Assembly: GCA_029891345.1 (NCBI GenBank)
Contig: CM056999.1
Location: 28,989,418-29,053,417, forward strand
DNA: 64,000 bases
Direction: 5' to 3'
DNA from: Dryococelus australis
Lineage: Eukaryota > Arthropoda > Insecta > Phasmatodea > Phasmatidae
The translations under genes were made by a program, and so were the position numbers. Shown here in pieces: positions 23,240-34,392 of the stretch. Every line of letters starts with the position of its first letter. Positions within the stretch are counted from its first letter, which is position 1. A model generated the notes under the pieces. That model searched no databases. It was not told where the DNA came from and worked only from the letters and a program-made list of their open reading frames with translations.

Positions 23240-24700
23240 TAGGGTAACAAAAATATTTATCTGGACTATGGTAGGTTAGGTTGTTAAGTTATTTCTGATT
23301 TCTTCTTATCTTTGATAGGATAAGGATGGTTAGGTTCTTCAGGCTTCAGTAGGTTAAGTTATATTAGTTTGACAGATTGTAAGAATGTTTGTGTTGCAAG
23401 GTTGGTCTAACTATACATTTACTTGGTACACTTGTGTTAACATAGATTGTATGACGGGTTGTTAACATTATCTGCTGTGGGTAGTTCGTTGATATATTCA
23501 GATTGTATAGTATGTTAGTATGCTCGGTTGTATAGCTTTTGTTGTCGCGTGGCTGAGGCAAAATAATGTCATGGTGAAAGTTATTATATCTGTTTTGGTA
23601 CACAGTAAAATTGGGTTATCGATAAGGTTGTTAAGTATGTTGGAGGTAGGTTACCTGGTAGGTTTTGTTGGAGCAACTATTAATATGAATGGCTGGCATA
23701 ATTAACTGGTTTGTTGGATGGTAGAGTAATATATATTAATGTCTGGTATGTTGGAGGGTTGTCACCCAATATGGTATGGTGTGTGGGGTTAATGGATGGT
23801 GTGGGGTGGTATGAAATTATAATTGTTATGTTGCATTATATAACTGCAATGTGATCTGTGTGGCATGACTGAATTATGCTAAGGTTATGGTTTGTATAGT
23901 AACCAATACTTCTGGTCAGCAGGGTTACTCATAATTAGTTTCATATATCTGAAGTGTGGCATCAGCGTGTTATTGGTATAAATGGTTGTTATAATCTGGT
24001 AGTTTTATTTGATGGGTTGTATGATATTGGGCTGGTGTCTGATGGTAATGATGCTATGACAGACATGTTGAAGATACGATTTGTGGCATATTTAAGTGGG
24101 TGTGAGCTGAAGTAAGCTTGAATTCTAGTGGAAGATATGAGTGGTGAGTATATTGAGAGTGATGATGGTTGGTAGAACAGATGGTATGGGTGGTAGGAAA
24201 ATTTCTGTGATGCTTGTGTTTGCTTTGTATAGTCTGTGTGGACGAATGGTTGAGGTACACTAGAATTATAGGGGGGTGGTATGGTTGGTAGGTATAAATG
24301 GTGTTGGTTGGTAGAAAAAGTATAATGCATCTTAGGTTATGGGCTGACCTCAGCTGTATAGTTGCTCGAGTTATGAAGGATATTGTGCTTGGTGTATTAG
24401 GTGATGTGGTTGAATTGAATATTTCTTTGGGTATAGGAGATTGGGGTGTTGGGTGATCTGGTATGACTTGGGTTATAATGGTTGGTGTAGTGGTATAGTG
24501 ACTAATATATATTTGGCTGGAGTCATCCAGTGGAGCAGAAAGTATAACTAGTAAGTAAATTTTTGGTAAGGTCAGTGTGGACTGAATTGTTGAGGTATGC
24601 TCGAGTTAAAGTATAAATGATGAGTATATTTTGTCTGGTGTTGGTCAGAAGAGCTGATGACATGCATGAGTTACAGTGGATGGTATGGTACCTGCTTGCG
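23240..24700. repeat. Second G/T-rich degenerate array
   Basis: The plus strand is rich in GGTTGG, GTTAGGTT, TATGGTTGGTAGG and GTGGTATGG, with few C. It is similar in kind to the array at 780-2880. Long minus-strand frames here (for example 23989-24330) are Tyr/Ser/His/Thr-rich translations of the repeat, not genes. Confidence 0.6.
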
Positions 24701-24702
24701 AG

Positions 24703-24752
24703 TATATATATATACATATATATAATATATAATGCTACATATATATATATAA
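24703..24752. repeat. TA microsatellite
   Basis: Interrupted (TA)n tract in the spacer, just before the tRNA-like sequence. Confidence 0.85.
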
Positions 24753-24756
24753 GCAG

Positions 24757-24826
24757 TTGTGGAACTTTGTCGAGACGAAGACGATTATGTGCCCAAGGGT
24801 TCTGGTTCGATTCTTGCTAGTATAGA
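24757..24826 (+). repeat. tRNA-like sequence at inner edge of right arm
   Basis: A B-box-like GGTTCTGGTTCGATTCTTGC follows a TGTCGAGACGAAGACGATTA block. The A box is weak. It ends where the homology of the right arm begins. Confidence 0.4.
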
Positions 24827-26610
24827 CTGTTTTCAGTTGCATATAGGCAGATTATTTTCCCTAAGTGAAAGGTGAACATACTGGTGTAAAGACACTACAT
24901 GAATGGTGTCGAAAATATTTAAGAATTTTGTTTTTATGTATGCAGTCTGAAGTATGTATATATATTTGTTATAAATAAAACAAGTTTTTAATTTCTCACT
25001 GGTGTTATACCCTGCCTACTACCCCTGACATAGAGGGTATGATGTTGCTTGGTTTAGTCACATAGACGTACATTTTATAAAAACCGAGTAGAATAGTTAT
25101 GTTTACAAAAATCCTTTCAGATAATAGATAATTAACAGATATCGACATCGTGTGATGTTTAGTCTTGAAGAGAGACCTGACATGAAGTTGAGAGAAATTT
25201 TTCCTGGACTCTACATACAGTTTCAGTACAATTAAACAAAAATTTTAAAGTTTTAAAAATTAAACAATAAATCCAGACTATTTATTTCTTATTAAACCTG
25301 TATCACAGGGTAACCAGACCTAAACCAAAGGTCCCAGGCTTGAATTCCATCTAATTATGAGAATTTTTATTTCTTTAAATGTTGCCAGTTGTCATGGCAG
25401 GGTGTGAAATTTACATAATTTAAATTTTCTAAACCAATTTTGCATTAAAAATATATTTTATATACATTTTGCTGTATTTTTCAAAGATTATTTATCAGTA
25501 TTATACAAATGACAATTAAAATAGATTTAAATAAAGTAATTCTTATTATTTATAGATGTATTTATTCCTATATGTCTGAATGAAAAGGCTGCCAGCAGCA
25601 CGAGCGGCTGTGGTCGTTAGCCTCACTCTCCTCCATGCGGTGCCTCCCTACATCACTTCCCACTTCGCATGTCACAATAGGCAAGCCTGCCTCGTGGGTA
25701 TGTCGGCACATGTTCAGTTACAATACTAGTCTTAATTTTCGTACAACAGTACAAAACAAATATAATAAAGGAAATACAAAACAGATATTGATTTTTTAGA
25801 AAAATATCAATTGAATTGATAAAAAAAAATTGAAGTATTGAAAATCGAATATGTCCTGCCTGGAATGTACTTTATAATAATTATTATATACCTTCTCCTG
25901 TATGGAAAGTTACATCTTTAAATTCGTAAATAAATATGAAGAACTACGTAAATGTGGTGTCGAACGAATTTGGGAGAAAAGATAGATATGGGATGAGAGT
26001 GAGAGAGAAACGAATGAGGGAAAGAGATGGTATGAGAGAGACAGGAGTGAAACAAAGTAGAGAAAGAAAGAGAGAAAGGACAGAGAGAAAGAAGAGAAAG
26101 ACAACATGCAACGATAGAACATGAAAAGACACAACATAATGGTTGTATGACATTACGATTGTATGCGCCTTGAAAAGACGTGTCCGGTTATGTATAACTC
26201 TTAATACTCGCACCTTTAAATTTTTTAATTATTAAAATAATAATTAATTATATTAAAAAATATTGAAATATTTCTATTTTATATATTTCTCAGATTCTTC
26301 ATTGATTCGTCTCAGAGTATTAAGGAAGACACCCAAAATCTTACAATTGGCTCGTTTTTGCAAAGATGTGGCTTGCTACTGCGTAATCTAGGGCACGGCT
26401 TATTTAGGGAAAATGGAAAATTTTAATGAAAAAAGGAAAATTTTCTAGGAAAAAAATTGAAATTGTAAGGCTTTTTTAATCTAGGAAATGCGATTTTCTT
26501 TTTTTAATCAACATTTTTCTTAGAAAAACATGTCTAACCCTATAGATACTCGCACCTCCAGTTAAAGCTGTTGCCACCGAACATACAAAACCCCACTATA
26601 TATAATAATA
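24815..26610 (-). repeat. Right arm of the very large inverted repeat
   Basis: Mirror image of 19925-22532. It includes CTAGTATAGACTG at the inner edge, TCTTGAAGAGAGACC, CCAGCAGCACGAGC, CCTACATCACTTCCCAC, a GA-rich tract (25985-26100), GTGGCTTGCTACTGCG and TTGCCACCGAACATAC at the outer edge. Several substitutions and indels per 100 bp show that the duplication is old. Confidence 0.85.
25283..25352 (+). repeat. tRNA-like sequence in right arm, pointing outward
   Basis: A B-box-like AGGTCCCAGGCTTGAATTCC lies downstream of TATCACAGGGTAACCAGACC. It is the mirrored partner of the tRNA-like sequence at 21226-21302. Confidence 0.45.
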
Positions 26611-27480
26611 CGAAACAGTGTGCTATATTGTGAAAAGTTGTATGTGAACATATGAGTAGATGTGCTGGGCCAAGTAGGACGTATGTAGCTGTGTGAGTAC
26701 ACACCGGGTTTTCCTTAAGAACTGCAAACATGTATGTGTACACCTAAATAACACTTGTGGGTAGAATAAGTGTAACTTATAACACCAGCCAATAACAAGT
26801 TAATTTCCATATGCCCCTCTGCAGGGCCTAGGAATATGAATCACTGTCACCTTTTCACACATTATACTCATTTCAATTGTTGAGGTGTTGGAAATAAAAC
26901 AAACATTATCTGTGTTAGTTGAGCAAAATATAACTGTCATTTGCTTAACAGGAGAACCACCAGTGACTCATTCCCCTCGAGCTCTGTACAGCTGTTGATG
27001 CAGTGTGAGACCCACCTTTGGATGTCACTGCCAAGGCACATACCTTTTTTTATGTGAGCTAAAATTACCTATAGCAATAAACACATTAAAATAAATATTA
27101 GTATTTTCCATTCACTAGGGAACGGAAAGGTGAAATGTCTATAAATACTGAAATGTAATGCTCAACTTTAAATCTCAGCTTTCTTTTATTTTTATTTAAA
27201 TTTATTTTTACCATATGCAGACTTATTAAGAGCTGAAACAATAATAATGTGAAATTCCCTGGATGTAAATGTAGAATCAAATATTTCAATAAATCTTAAC
27301 TGTTGTTAGGTAGTGTTCGTTCCTACTGGACACTGTATCCAACTGCAAATACATTACAACATGCAAAACGGTTTCTGGTTTTGCAACTCAGTTCAAGGTT
27401 AATAGATCCCAAATTAAACTGTTACTGGCTTAAAACTTTAAAATCAAGGAATCACTGGCTTGCACTGGCATGTTGAAATG
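26611..27480. other. No gene recognised
   Basis: AT-rich sequence with short incidental frames on the minus strand. Confidence 0.45.
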
Positions 27481-27481
27481 G

Positions 27482-27717
27482 TTAACTCTTTCGTAGGTTA
27501 TTTGTGGTTAAACTGCGGGAATCTATACTTATGGTGCGTTTCAAACACAGCATCAGGTCAAATGTTCTAGAAGGAATTTCATTACAGGCTTCACCATTAA
27601 AATGAAAAATTAAATTACCAATACTTTCAGGTGTAGCAGGATGTTGCTCTCGAAGGAAATTCAATTTATTTGGTAGGAAGTAGGGTAGGATTCTGTCTTC
27701 AACTGCTGCAGGTTACT
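27482..27717 (-). CDS. Possible exon of an unrecognised gene
   Basis: The minus strand has a splice-acceptor-like TTAGTAACCTGCAG at about 27718 followed by an uninterrupted frame of 78 codons to a stop at 27482. It includes DRILPYFLPNKLNFLREQ and GNLIFHFNGEACNEI. Amino-acid composition is protein-like and unlike the surrounding AT-rich noise. I do not recognise the family. It lies downstream of the gypsy integrase on the same strand but does not match a gypsy C-terminus. It may be a terminal exon of a host gene or part of another element. Confidence 0.3.
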
Positions 27718-27944
27718 AATAGTGGTGGGTGTTATCTTTAATGTGAACAATCCGCTCATGGACGTACGTCGTCTACCAAACTAGCTATCTCATACAACTG
27801 CAACGTGGAAGGGACTAGCAGGCATACATTTCAGCGGGGAAACATATAAGATTTCTTGTGCTAGCTGGAGAATAGTGGACACCCTAACCAACTAAGTAAA
27901 ATTACCTGTGCTTCGTTCAATCTGGACGAGCGTCCTACCTTACG

Positions 27945-28325
27945 TCTACCCGCTTCGAAAAATGCTGGTAGACGGTGGTTGTGATGTGTTTGATACCCCA
28001 CTTCGAGCAAAGTTCCCTCCACTTCCGGTCGATGAACTGCGTGGCATTGACTGCCAGTAAGTTCCGGGGAAATTCCCAACGTGGAAAGAATTGCTCTTCC
28101 ATCTTCCAGTAATTTTGCCACCTTGACTGCTCATGCTCCACTCGTGCGATATGCTTCCGTCTACCTTGAAAAATTATCAGTCACGACTACAAAGAAGCAT
28201 TTTCCTCCCCTTGTACTTGGGTAAGGGCCCATAAATTCAATGCAAACCATTTCGAACGGTATCCTGTTGCTGCAACCCGTCTGATCAGCGTGCTTTGTAC
28301 ATGTTTAAATTGTGACACTTCTGAT
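27945..28325 (-). pseudogene. Gypsy integrase core (broken)
   Basis: From about 28270 leftwards the frame reads PFEMVCIEFMGPYPSTRGGK and FFVVVTDNFSR, the first beta strands of the integrase core. The first catalytic Asp, normally in I/LDFMGP, is Glu here. After a stop and a frameshift, WEFPRNLLAVNATQF and CSKWGIKHITTTVYQ continue the core, with the second Asp of the SDNGTQF motif replaced (AVNATQF). The third catalytic Glu and the C-terminal domain are missing because homology ends near 27945. It would have joined cDNA to host DNA. It is inactive. Confidence 0.75.
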
Positions 28326-30014
28326 TGAACTATCTTGCATGTCGATTAAGGCCTGGCCAGAAAAATGGTAGCGTACATTGCGAACTGTTTGGTCAATGCC
28401 CGGGTGGCCAGCCACGCTGCCACTGTGCGAATAGGTGAGCATTTGATCCCTCGCACACGTGGGGACATACACCTTCCATTTCCCAGACGTTTGAGAAGAA
28501 CAGGTCTCCAGTCTGCCATCCATGAAACACCAACCTTCAACATTTTGCTCGGCACATTTCCTAACCTTCCCCTGCATGAACGTATAGCTTTCCTGAGCAT
28601 TAGTGAGCTCTTGGTACAAATCGCTAATAAGTCCTTCATTGTCAGCGACAGTCATGTGTTGGACGCAAACCTCAGATACATTGTCACGCGATTCTGGTGG
28701 CAAGATCTCCTCCCACTCTGCCTCATCTCTAACAATAACCACATTTTTGTGGTTGCATGATAAAGTGTTTGCCTGTTCGTTTTCCCTACCGGGCACATGC
28801 TCTACTAGAAAGTCGTAGGCCTGCAAATGTAATGCCCATCTGGTCAGCTTGCTTCTCGCCTCCTTCATGTTATGCAACCATACCAAGTTCAGGAAGTCAG
28901 TACGTAGCATGAACCTTTGGTATTACATATATGCATGGTATTTCTTGACTGCCCAGATGACTGCTAAACATTCCCTCTTGTTTGCATAATAGTATATTTC
29001 CGTTTTCCCCAGCTTTGCGCTTGCAAAGTCAATGACATGTTTCGCCCCACTATCGTCAACCTGGTACAATACTGCACCGATTCCCTCTTGGCTTGAATCA
29101 GTTTCGAGATAAAAATGCTTGCTTGAGTCATAGTGTGCAAGTGTCGGGCATGCTTGGAATTCGTTCTTAATATCCACGATAGCCTTCTCCGCTTCTTCCA
29201 TCCACTGGAATCGCTTTTGCGGTGACAATAAGTCCATCAATGGGGTTGTGATTACTGCAAATTTCGAAATGTGTTCCCACAGCCAATTAATGAACCCGAA
29301 AAATGTGTGTAATTGTTTACGCATGCGTGGCTGTGGGTAGTTGTCAATGAGTTTCAAATGTTCGGGGTTTGATCTGTTTCCCTCCTGGTCGATCCCATGA
29401 TCTAAGTAATCGATACTGGTTTTTCCCATGTGACATTTGTGCACTGAACATGTAAAGCCATTAATTGTTAACCTATCCAGGACTACTGCCAGATCATGTA
29501 CATGCTCCTCCCAACTGTCTGAACAAATAATGTCATCGAAATATGCAAGCATATCATCTCCAATAACGTAATTGAGCACACGTACCATCATCGCCTGGAA
29601 TGTTGCAGGTGTGCATTTCAGTCCAAACGGCATTGCACAGAACTTAAATCGCCGGCCGTCTGGGGCCGTGAATGCTGTCTCTGGCCTATCCTCCAACTTC
29701 ACTGATACTTGCCAGTAACTGCTTTTATGCTCCAGGGATGTCCAAACTTTTGCCAGCCCCTGCACGCTTAGAGCATCCTTCATGCTAATGTACGGAGGGA
29801 GCACGCTGCATGTCACCTGGTTCAATAGGCGAAAATCGATGCAGAATCGCCAGGTTCTGTCTTTTTTTGGCACCAAGGTAATGGCCGAATTGAATGTGCT
29901 GTATGTTGGTTCTATTACCCCGTCATCAAGCATGTCCTGAATTTGCACCTTTATTATCCTGATCTGATAAGGTAAATATCCCTGCAGATAGGTACATACT
30001 GGCTTCTTGTCCAT
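28305..30014 (-). pseudogene. Gypsy reverse transcriptase - RNase H - integrase zinc region
   Basis: A long minus-strand frame starts after a frameshift near 30014. It carries reverse transcriptase finger and palm motifs (PKKDRTWRFCIDFRLLNQVT, AMPFGLKCTPATFQ and the active site YFDDII), then the thumb/connection (FFGFINWLWEHISKFAVIT). RNase H has LETDSS, KRECLAVIW and LRTDFLNL. One in-frame TAA at about 28920 interrupts RNase H, and the same frame then continues to 28305. It ends with the integrase zinc-binding HSGSVAGHPGIDQTVRN, whose Cys pair is lost to a frameshift. YFDD with Phe replaces the common YLDD. Only a few lesions are needed to explain it, so this is the best preserved coding region in the window. 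Confidence 0.88.
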
Positions 30015-30198
30015 AAGCAGGATTGCATGTTCGGGTTTTGGTAGTCCTTTTTAACACGTCGTTCTTACCAAACATGCCATGGCGTTTTTCAAGGATGTGC
30101 TGAAATGCAGCCTGGTGTTCTGGCAAGACTTGGTTGTCAAATTCCCCTAACTGCAGTTTGGGTAGGCTACCTGTCAGACAGCGATCTAAATTGTACAC
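29926..30198 (-). pseudogene. Gypsy protease-RT linker
   Basis: Minus-strand frame MYNLDRCLTGSLPK... ending in HGMFGKNDVLKRTTKTRTC matches the linker before the reverse transcriptase in gypsy Pol (LEKRHGMFG, like the fused RxHxxVF region). A frameshift near 30020 separates it from the RT frame. A very similar linker is at 63692-63961. Confidence 0.7.
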
Positions 30199-30199
30199 A

Positions 30200-30480
30200 G
30201 GATGTCACTCTTTTGCGCCAAAATGGATCTGTCTTGCCGCCAGCTCTACAATGGTGTTTTGCTCTGTAAGCCACGATATACCCAAAATAGCATATTCATG
30301 GATGTCTGGTTAACAATGACCAAAATACTGGTTTTTATGTCTCGGACTTTAACTGACACTACTGCCTGTCCTCCATCCATAATACGATTCTCTTCCCTTG
30401 CCAGTCAAATAATGTAACTGGTAAGCACAACATCCTGCTTATGTGCAAAGTGTAGTTGTACGAAGTTGTGTGAAGTTGCA
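30200..30480 (-). pseudogene. Gypsy aspartic protease, active site lost
   Basis: In minus-strand order, INGQLCHALIHIATSHNFV corresponds to the N-terminal protease motif (usually ALIDTGAS/T). The catalytic Asp-Thr-Gly has become His-Ile-Ala. The C-terminal flap side, HEYAILGISWLTEQNTIVEL, follows in another frame. The domain has at least one frameshift and cannot be active. Confidence 0.7.
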
Positions 30481-31390
30481 ATATGAATCAGAGCATGGCA
30501 TAACTGACCATTAATAGAAACCAAAATATGTATGAATGGTGCCTAACTGCTGCTGACTTGTTGGGTTAATGTTTGTTCTGGGGTCAATTTTGATTCCTGA
30601 ATCCGAATTCTAGCAAGCGGGGTGCCGGTAGCATCCAATCCCTTCAGACCTGCAACCTGTTTCCCTGCTTTTTATGGTCTTTGGCTTCTTTCATGTGCTC
30701 CATGTGTGGATTGTTTGGTCACTAGTTGTGACAGTGGCATTGTTGGTTTGGGCAATACTTTCGTGGATATTGTGGCGGATGATCCGGATTTCACTCTCTC
30801 TGCACATTGTTGATGTTACATATTGGGCTCCAGCTCAGTGGTTTCTGACCACTAAGCTCCATTACTCCATTCCGCTATTGGTCATACCTGTTTTTTTATG
30901 CTAGTGCCAATTAAAACAAAATTATGGGTGAGAAAATGCTTGTGATGTGGTAGGATGATGGTTTCTGTTTACAGTTTCCTCCTGTTGCTCGTGATGCCAT
31001 TTTACAGCATTCTAGTCATGGTGAGGCTGCTTGTGCATACATTACAAAATAAAAGCTGCATGCATGATATCTTCTAAAGTATCATTAACAAGATGGCACA
31101 AGAACTGCCCTGAACTCCGGTCTGGCTGTTTCCACTATTACTTCCAATACTTCACGGTTCAGGTAAATAGTGATCAAAGTGTGTGATGGGTGGTTTTCGC
31201 ATGGGGTGAATACCATAAGTGACTCACCCAATTGTTGACCCTTTAACATCAGCCTGCTCTGGGCTTACAATATGTAAAAATCCCTCTGAACCGACATTAA
31301 AAAGAGCAATGGAACTCCTCCCACTGAAGTCCATAGTGGTTTAAGGAGATCCACCAGGAGGGCGTGTCACCGTGGAGTTGCGCTCTGATA
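30481..31390 (-). pseudogene. Gag-like remainder of gypsy relic 1
   Basis: Minus-strand pieces such as STVTRPPGGSP, MDFSGRSSIALFNVGSEGF, LVNDTLEDIMHAAFI and, nearer the protease, KGLDATGTPLARIRIQES look like decayed coding sequence in the gag position. There is no intact zinc knuckle. The identification rests mainly on position. Confidence 0.4.
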
Positions 31391-31402
31391 CAGTGCCTAG
31401 AT

Positions 31403-32271
31403 AATGAATTAAAGTTTACTAAAATACCTAGAATTTTAATGTTTGAACAGTCCAATTGGCTGTAAATTTACATAGATTTGAATACAGAGATGAGAACTAA
31501 TACTAAAAACAATTTTGAAAAAGATTTTTATAAGCTGGTGAATAATTACGTTTTCAGTAAAACTATGGAAAATATTAGGGACAGAATAAATATACCACTG
31601 ATATCAGATGCAGAAAAATGTGAAAAATTAATATCAAGACCACATTTCAAGAAATGTACTAGATTGAATCAGAATCTGGCAGACATACATGTGAATAACA
31701 CAAGCATAAATTTAATAAGCCTATTTATGTTGGCATTTAAATTCTATACATATCAAAATTACTAATGTACGACTTTCATTTTAAAGTAATGAAACCAACA
31801 TATGGTGATAAAGTAGAAATGTGCTATCAAGACACTGACTCATGCATTTGCAACATAAAAATATATAATTTTTACAAAAACATGAAGTGGTGTTATAAAA
31901 GTTTGATACAAGTGATTATGCAAATGATTATATATATATAACATGCCACAAATAAATAAGTTAGTTGTAGGTTAGATGAAAGACGAATGTACTGGAAAAT
32001 AATAAAAAATTTGTTGACTTAAGACCAAAAATGTATGCATATAGAGTTGAAAATGAAGCAAATAAAAGATCATAAGGTGCAAAGAAGTGTGTTGCTCAAG
32101 AGGGCTAAATTTCAGAACTATAATAATTGTTTCTTTAAAGAGAAAATAGAATATAGAACAATGAATTTAATAATGAGCGAAAAGCATGACATATATACCA
32201 TAGATATGAATAAAATTGCATTAAGTCAATATGATGATGAAAGGGCATCAAAATGTATAATTTTTAATTAA
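31403..32271 (+). pseudogene. Protein-primed family B DNA polymerase, C-terminal half
   Basis: This would be the replicative polymerase of the element. Homology starts upstream of the open frame at 31478, with a TAA interrupting it at about 31468. The segment FYKLVNNYVFSKTMENI is the conserved palm motif (NxxFGKTMEN in relatives, here FSKTMEN). After a stop at 31763, CYQDTDS at about 31820 is motif C, with both catalytic aspartates kept. The next conserved block (DLRPKMYAY) appears near 32015 in another frame. The C-terminal part is open at 32035-32271 (GAKKCV-like region, then IYTIDMNKIALSQYDDERA). The exonuclease and terminal-protein regions are absent. Several stops and frame changes make it dead. 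It is tail to tail with the penton-like gene. Confidence 0.85.
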
Positions 32272-32285
32272 TTTTATATTATATT

Positions 32286-32999
32286 TTAAACATCGTCAAT
32301 CTCTAAAATAAAATCAATATCAGCACCATCAAAATCGATCAGTTAAGCATTTTCATTACTAATTTCTAGAACAATGTGATTAAACCAATCTTTTTTTATT
32401 CTATAAAAAATTCGATATACAGGCTCATAACTAACATAATGAACCAAACCAAACATAATTCTTGGTGGAAAACTAACAATTATAGCTGTTTCTAAATTAT
32501 TCAATTCTTCATACATCATGAACATTCCATATGCCAAATGACAAGGAACATTTATTTTTATAAATTAATTAAAATTAGGTAACTTAGTACTTATAATAAA
32601 TTTGTCTTTTTCAATATCCATATTTCTTTCAAAGCCAAGCATATCGGATAATCGTTCATCAAATTTAATATCAAACTTAGATTTAATAATTATTCTATTT
32701 TTCACATTGTCTGCTGCCAATTCAATGTTATTTGTTGAAAATGTATCGATTGAATTTATAGCTTTTTTTAAATATTCAACATTGTATTGGCCTCTGTGAA
32801 TAGTGATAACTTCATTCTTATCAACCACAGCACTCAATTTATCAATTGTCATTATAGTATTATTTTCTATATCAGGTGTTAGAAATTTCGCATGAAAAAT
32901 AACTAATGCAATAGATTTATCTTTATGAGTGATGTCATTATTAAGTTTCTTCTTCTGTATGAAACTGTTGTTTGTTAACTTGAATACTTTATTCTCCAT
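32286..32999 (-). pseudogene. Penton-like minor capsid protein of Polinton/adintovirus type
   Basis: A single minus-strand frame runs from ATG at 32999 to a stop at 32286, about 237 codons, with two in-frame TAA codons (near 32565 and 32343). Features shared with the small capsid proteins that accompany Polinton polymerases are an N-terminal beta-rich part, the block ITIHRGQYNVEYLKKAI, the block DERLSDMLGF, and a C-terminal beta pair near LIDFDGADIDFILEI. Such proteins form the vertex (penton) of the capsid. The polymerase gene faces it from the left and the ATPase diverges from it 18 bp to the right. The family call is from pattern memory, and the sequence is diverged. Confidence 0.6.
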
Positions 33000-33017
33000 T
33001 TATTACAAATATATCTA

Positions 33018-33708
33018 ATGAAATGGAAAAAAGTAGATTGGGGTATTGGAATTTTAATTCCCGAACAAAATACAAAAAATGAAATGAATGGCGAACTTTT
33101 GCCTGATGATATTAGAGCAATTATCGTCGGGCCCAGCAATATACGAAAACCCACCTGATAATTAATTTAATTTATAAGAATGGTTGGTTAAATTTTAATA
33201 AACTGTATTTTTGCTCAAAAAATTTAAATCAACCAAAGCATATTTTCTTGCAAAATAACTTTGATATTATATCCCACAAGTTTAATTAAAGAATGGCAGA
33301 GTTTTCTTTAATAATAATGATGAAATGATTCCCTTAGATTAATGTGAAAATAATTATTTTGTAATATTTGATGATGTTATATTAAATGATCAAAATATAA
33401 TATATGAGTACTTTACTGGGGGAGACACAAAAATAAAATGTATTTTATTTGGCACAAACATATTCGAGGGTGCCCAAACAACTTGTGAGAGAAAACACTA
33501 ACTTTCTATGTATATTAGACAAGATTACGCGAACCTAAGACACATTTATAATGAATTTGTCTGTGGTGATATGCCTTATGAAAAATTTAAACACATCTAT
33601 GCAAAACATTGCAATGAAGACTATGGTTTTATCACAATAGATTTGAGTACAAAAATTAACAGCGGTAAGTACAGAAATCAGATCCAACAGTTTTTAACTC
33701 ACATCTAG
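33018..33708 (+). pseudogene. A32/FtsK-like genome-packaging ATPase
   Basis: ATG at 33018 opens a frame that reads LLPDDIRAIIVGPSN and then IRKPT where relatives have CGKT, so the Walker A P-loop is damaged. A double stop follows. Other frames continue with a segment like LNQPKHIFLQN (about 33225), then VIFDDVILNDQNIIYEYF near 33360-33410, which contains the Walker B hhhDD. The final open stretch, 33508-33708, has YANLRHIYNEFVCGDMPYEK and the conserved tail ending in GKYRNQIQQF. This enzyme pumps DNA into capsids in Polintons, adintoviruses and relatives. The start is 18 bp from the penton-like gene, which points the other way. At least two stops and three frame changes are present. Confidence 0.85.
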
Positions 33709-34335
33709 ATATCTCACTTTCATGCATTGCCACTTTCCCTCAACAGAGCTTCGGTGAGCACTCACCACAACAGGAAGGAGCTTAACCACGACAGTGCGGT
33801 TATCTAGTTGAGGTGTAGCGAACAGTCGGCAGTGCAACTCTTGATAACAGGCTTCCAACTCACCGCATCTCACTACATGAAGACTTTTATTCGTCACCTT
33901 GCTCATCTTGTTGTGGTGGCTCAGTGGCAAGGTGTATGATTTCAAATGTGCTGGTCGTGAGTTCGATCCCCGGTCTGAGCAGGTAATTTAATATCATGAA
34001 TATGAGGTGTCCATACTCACACTATTAGATTATAACCCAATCATTCAAAATTTGAGTCAGAAAAGCTTGCTCTTGCTCATATATTATATATAACAATTGA
34101 TGCATATAAATGATGTATATGGTGTAAGGCACCACATCATATGGGAAGGTACTAAAAATAATAAAAAATAAAAACTTCCCCACTTCATCACTAAAAAAAA
34201 TAATGGCCTTCCATGGTAAAGTGGGGAAGTTCTCCTAATGGAGTTTTGATGGTGCTAAATAATGCTGTAAAATTTGGGTCATTGGCGAGGTATCAACTTA
34301 CCTGTAAAATAAAAAAATTAACAGGTCCCAGGCAT
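33709..34335 (+). repeat. Insertion with tRNA-like head and hairpin
   Basis: Composition changes just after the ATPase. It contains a tRNA-like sequence at 33905-33985, with A box TGGCTCAGTGGCAAGG and B box GAGTTCGATCCCC. A perfect 13-bp stem follows, AACTTCCCCACTT at 34173-34185 with AAGTGGGGAAGTT at 34219-34231. It is probably a SINE or composite insertion in the virus-like element. Exact borders are not clear. Confidence 0.5.
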
Positions 34336-34392
34336 GGCATTAAATTGCTCCTAAACATTTTGCAATTTCTTAAAGAAAATATTTTCCCATAA

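Larger units (their letters stand above)
27945..31390 (-). mobile_element. Ty3/gypsy retrotransposon relic 1, no LTRs found
   Basis: In minus-strand order it has a gag-like stretch (about 31390-30600), an aspartic protease, reverse transcriptase, RNase H and the start of integrase, which breaks off at about 27945. The order PR-RT-RH-IN is the Ty3/gypsy order. I could identify no LTR on either side. The 5' side abuts a virus-like polymerase relic at about 31395. Confidence 0.85.

Noticed and set aside
23989-24330. 113-codon minus-strand frame rich in Tyr, Ser, His and Thr
   Set aside because: By-product of the G/T-rich array, which lacks stops on the minus strand.
25936-26213. Overlapping frames on both strands, Arg/Glu-rich or Ser/Leu/Phe-rich
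   Set aside because: They come from the GA-rich tract in the right arm of the inverted repeat.
28365-28760. 131-codon plus-strand frame
   Set aside because: Antisense to the gypsy RNase H/integrase coding strand.
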